This document shows positions 60,923-64,000 of a DNA stretch of 64,000 nt, piece by piece. A program made the position numbers and the translations under genes. The stretch covers positions 860,550-924,549 of the forward strand of contig VZSE01004866.1 of the NCBI GenBank assembly GCA_013398275.1, given 5' to 3'. Every line of letters begins with the position of its first letter. The first letter of the stretch is position 1. The notes under the pieces are model-generated. The model ran no database searches. It was not told the origin of the DNA and saw only the letters and a list, made by a program, of their open reading frames with translations. The stretch is from Promerops cafer. Its lineage: Eukaryota; Chordata; Aves; Passeriformes; Nectariniidae.

Positions 60923-63568
60923 CTGCAATAAAATGAAATGTGAGATATTTTACTCCTCACTTTTTCTGAAAAGGAAGGAAAAAAGAAACTTACTTCTCAG
61001 TGTAATGCTAGCCTTTAAATAACTTGTTCCTCTTCTAATAGAAAGTCCAGATGGATTTTAGGAAGACAAGTAAATGACCCTGCCCCACTTCTTTTAATGA
61101 AAACTTTCACTGTGCCAATAACCTAGAAAAAGCACATAAATATGCGATCCAGCTCATGTGCAAATGGCTGTACTGTGTCAGTCCCTGCAGCAGCTGGATG
61201 TGTAGGAGTACACAGGTCCCCAGGACTTCAGTAAGAATGGCAGAGGGACACTGCCAAAAAAAGTCACATACACAGCTGATGTGCTCACTCTGCCTATCTG
61301 TGGGTAATGACTTTGATAACTGTGGCTGACCAACTTTTTCTGGGAAAATCACAGCTCATATTATATAATTATGTATTGAGCCACCTTGTGTAACATCCAA
61401 AAGCAGTGTTTGAAAGACCTAGGAAGTTTTGATGCTCTGTGTTCTAATTACATTTAGAAAGAAGAATGCACATCTGGTTTGCAGCACTTGCAAACCAGAA
61501 CTTAAGAGACTGTTACCTATGCAAATAGAAATAAAATTCATATTGGTTTAAAATTCAGGAAGTAATTATGATACTGTACCCCTACATATTAAAATGTCAT
61601 GAAAAATTTTCTTTTAAAACCACCTACTTTTCTTACTATGCTCTATATCAATATAGTGTTTAGGCATATAATATCATTAAATAGGCAAAGTTTTGTGGTT
61701 TTCCTTCTCTGTGCCACAGCAACAATCATTCCAGACTCAAACATTACAATCAAAGCAATGCCCATTTTTCCTGCCTTAGTGTAGTTTGGAAATAGAAAAA
61801 AAAAAACAAACCAAAACCTTTTACTTTTGCTTCCACATTACAAATGGTACATGAATTCAGCATGTTGCTGCTTCCAAACAGGCTACAAGAAGGGAAATGA
61901 ATGATATCTTGCAAAAGCCAGAAGTGAGGTTAAAAAGTTGTCTTCTATCTCAGACATGATTTTCATATAATCCTGTTGGAGAGCTCTCTCTTTGGTTTTC
62001 ATTAAAACTATGACTTATTATTCATTTTTCTGGGTTTTCCTTCCAACATTATGGTTCCAATGTCAAAGCGTGATCCAACAGGACATAGCGGATCAGAATT
62101 GTGCACATCTTGGAAGGTGCTATAAAAAATGAGGATGTGCTTAATCCTCTGGTTTTGGCTCCTTGTGATAATCACACTCTTCAGCTCACTTCCCTCCTCC
62201 TGTAACAAAACCCTGTATCACTGTGCATTGCATTACAATTCCTAGAAATGAAAAAACCTTCCCATGCAAGCCAGATACAGCTTGTTTTGGAGTGAGAGTC
62301 CTTTTTTTCAGACAGTTTTTCCCCTCTGCTCCCAGCACACCTCTCAAAAAAGCTCTTGCAAAACTTCCTGCTTCAGAGTTGAACCACACAGGATCCCACT
62401 TTTCCCCCCACATACCTCTGCTTAAACCTTCAAAAGCTGACATGACCAAAATGCCTCGAGTGTGTTCCCCTTTGGGGCATTAGCACTTCAGCTTAGTGCA
62501 GCCAGTCTAGGAGCAGTGATGTTGTAGGCAAGAGCTCTGCCATGACTCCAAGTGCAGGTGGGTTTAGGTTCCACACTAGCTGGGTGACACCTGCAGCCCT
62601 GCTGGGATTTTCCCTTTGTTCATGGGAGGTAGAGCCTTCTAAAGTGTAAAAACCTTCAGCTTCCCAGAGGGCACTGAACTGAGCCAAACTGCTGGTGATG
62701 AGAAACTCATTCTAGCAAAGACTTCCTGCAATGACCAAAGCCTAGACATTTATATATTATCCTTTAAAATCTGTAAGTGGTATTGAGTAGAGCCAAATGC
62801 AGGCAAATAGTAATGGTTGAGTCTGTATTTATGTCCATATCCAAACGAATGACAGAAATATGAGGAATTAGATTGTACAGCTGTGGTAAACTTCTCACAT
62901 CATGCAGAATAATCAACAGAGTATGAGAGCTCGGAAGTTTGAGCCCTTATGGAGGCCAGATGCTTCGGACAATGCATCTGGCTGGACACAGCTTTTCCCA
63001 GCTGTTCTTTTGGTCAATAAATCACATCTGTACTTAGCTGATGTATAGACACATACACATACACTTACTTAATCAAAGTTTGCTTATGTGAATGATTCCC
63101 AAAGTGTAGCATGAAAGCCTCCTGTAATCTATGAAGTTCTCTCTGGTGGTCCCTGGACCTGCTTCCATCACCTTGGGCAGGCATCTATCACACTTCATGC
63201 TCCAATGAATTCTGCCAACTGCTCCCTAATCACAGACTTCTGGGTTTCCTTAAGTTTTTCTAGTCAATTAAAGGGTAAAATCCAAACTCAGAATCTGGTG
63301 CAACTGCTTCAAAGCTTTCTAAGGAAATTTGTTTTTTTAAGGGATTGGGTGAAGGGTGAGTTCAATCTTATTCATGCAGGGAAGCATTACCTAATACTGG
63401 AGCACCAAAAGATAAACTGGAGAATGTAAGTGCTAAAACTGCATTGCTTTAAAATAGCAGAACTGTGAGGACATCAGCTAAGTGCATTGCACAAAGTCTT
63501 AAACTGTAAGCAAATCTTAACAGCTACGATACAAAACACAAGTATTTTCTGCATGCCTTTTCATACAC
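60923..63568 (-). other. AFAP1: AFAP1 intron (partial)
   Basis: Intronic sequence continues to the window edge. No coding exon is recognisable between 60923 and 64000, so the preceding AFAP1 exon lies outside. The last ~430 bp are the probable LTR. Confidence 0.7.
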
Positions 63569-64000
63569 TGTGGTGGTGGGTCCCCCTCCCCATGGTTTGC
63601 CCCTGCCACCCCCAGGTTTGGTTCCACCCTGGGTTTTCCCCTCCCTGGTCCTGCTGCCAGTTACCCCCTGGACACCCCTGTTACCTCATATACATAATGT
63701 CAATCTCACCTGGTTCCTAGCCCTAGCTCCAGAGAATTCCCTGTTCCTCGCTGTCCCCTTGGTACAAGTGACCCTTTCCACTCCCCATGCCCTTCCTATA
63801 GGGTGCTAGAAATGCGTCCCTCCTTTCTCCCCTCCCCACTGCGACCTGACTGGTAAAGAACTGTAATTCCCCCCAGGTTTAAATGTAAAGAGCGGACTTC
63901 GCTCTTGCTTTCTCCTTGTTCATCCCCTGGCTTGGGACAATGAACCTGAGAAGCTGGACAAGAGGGAGCCTTCTCTAAGTTCTTGCCTCGAAACCTGGAC
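63569..64000 (+). mobile_element. Probable LTR, plus orientation, cut by the window edge
   Basis: Composition changes abruptly at 63569 from AT-rich intron to C-rich DNA starting TGTGGTGGTGGGTCCCC, the way songbird LTRs typically begin. A C-rich U3-like part is followed by TTTAAATGTAAAG and a perfect 7-bp stem AAGAGCG/CGCTCTT with a 5-base loop (63888-63906), as often found in an R region. No 3' TG…CA edge is visible, so the element may be a solo LTR or the start of a longer provirus. Confidence 0.55.

Larger units (their letters stand above)
40931..64000 (-). other. AFAP1: AFAP1 gene, 3' portion (5' part lies outside the window)
   Basis: Nine minus-strand coding exons join in phase into about 460 residues: the second PH domain, a Tyr/Pro-rich linker, a charged coiled coil and the C-terminus EWEMKNGT. 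This is AFAP1 (AFAP-110), an adaptor that binds Src SH2/SH3 domains and cross-links actin filaments. The paralogue AFAP1L2 was considered first. The coiled-coil wording and the SORCS2 neighbour decide for AFAP1. The first PH domain and N-terminus lie to the right of the window. Confidence 0.94.

Overview
The window reads as an AT-rich, CpG-poor stretch of vertebrate nuclear DNA, most likely from a bird and probably a songbird. It has short exons bounded by GT-AG signals and kilobase-scale introns. It also has LTRs that resemble songbird ERVL and ERVK types, a truncated CR1 3' end and worn MIR-like SINE relics. No bacterial, phage or plasmid feature is present, and nearly all the short open frames are chance frames in introns or intergenic DNA.

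Two convergent genes fill the window. On the plus strand, 1 to about 27.86 kb holds the 3' part of SORCS2, a VPS10/sortilin-family receptor. Eight consecutive coding segments run from the juxtamembrane PKD-like module through a basic cleavage-like site and the transmembrane helix to the cytoplasmic tail, with stop codon 26328-26330. On the minus strand, from the right edge down to about 40.93 kb, lies the 3' half of AFAP1 (AFAP-110). Nine coding exons run from the second PH domain (60922) to the stop at 44338, and they include a symmetric 258-bp exon matching the neuronal insert of the AFAP-120 isoform. The same tail-to-tail order, SORCS2(+)/AFAP1(-), is known from human 4p16.1, which supports both identifications. 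All exon joins were checked by reading phase across the junctions.

Between the two genes (27.9-40.9 kb) I see no protein-coding gene. The interval holds a MIR relic, a well-formed polyadenylation signal at 36793 that could end a very long SORCS2 3' UTR, and a nested palindrome just past the AFAP1 poly(A) site. The intronic DNA holds an ERVL-like LTR (about 1.05-1.8 kb), an ERVK-like LTR with a tRNA-Lys-like primer-binding site running straight into a CAT microsatellite (14.88-15.44 kb), a CR1 tail (50.75 kb) and a probable third LTR at the right edge (63.57 kb onward).

The most interesting part is the end of SORCS2. One intron uses a GC-AG splice pair. The tail exon carries two competing in-phase donors 42 bp apart. 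Two further candidate last exons (24834 and 25581), each phase-compatible and followed by a poly(A) signal, lie before the canonical last exon. Together they suggest that the receptor could be made with several different cytoplasmic tails. No wholly new system was found.
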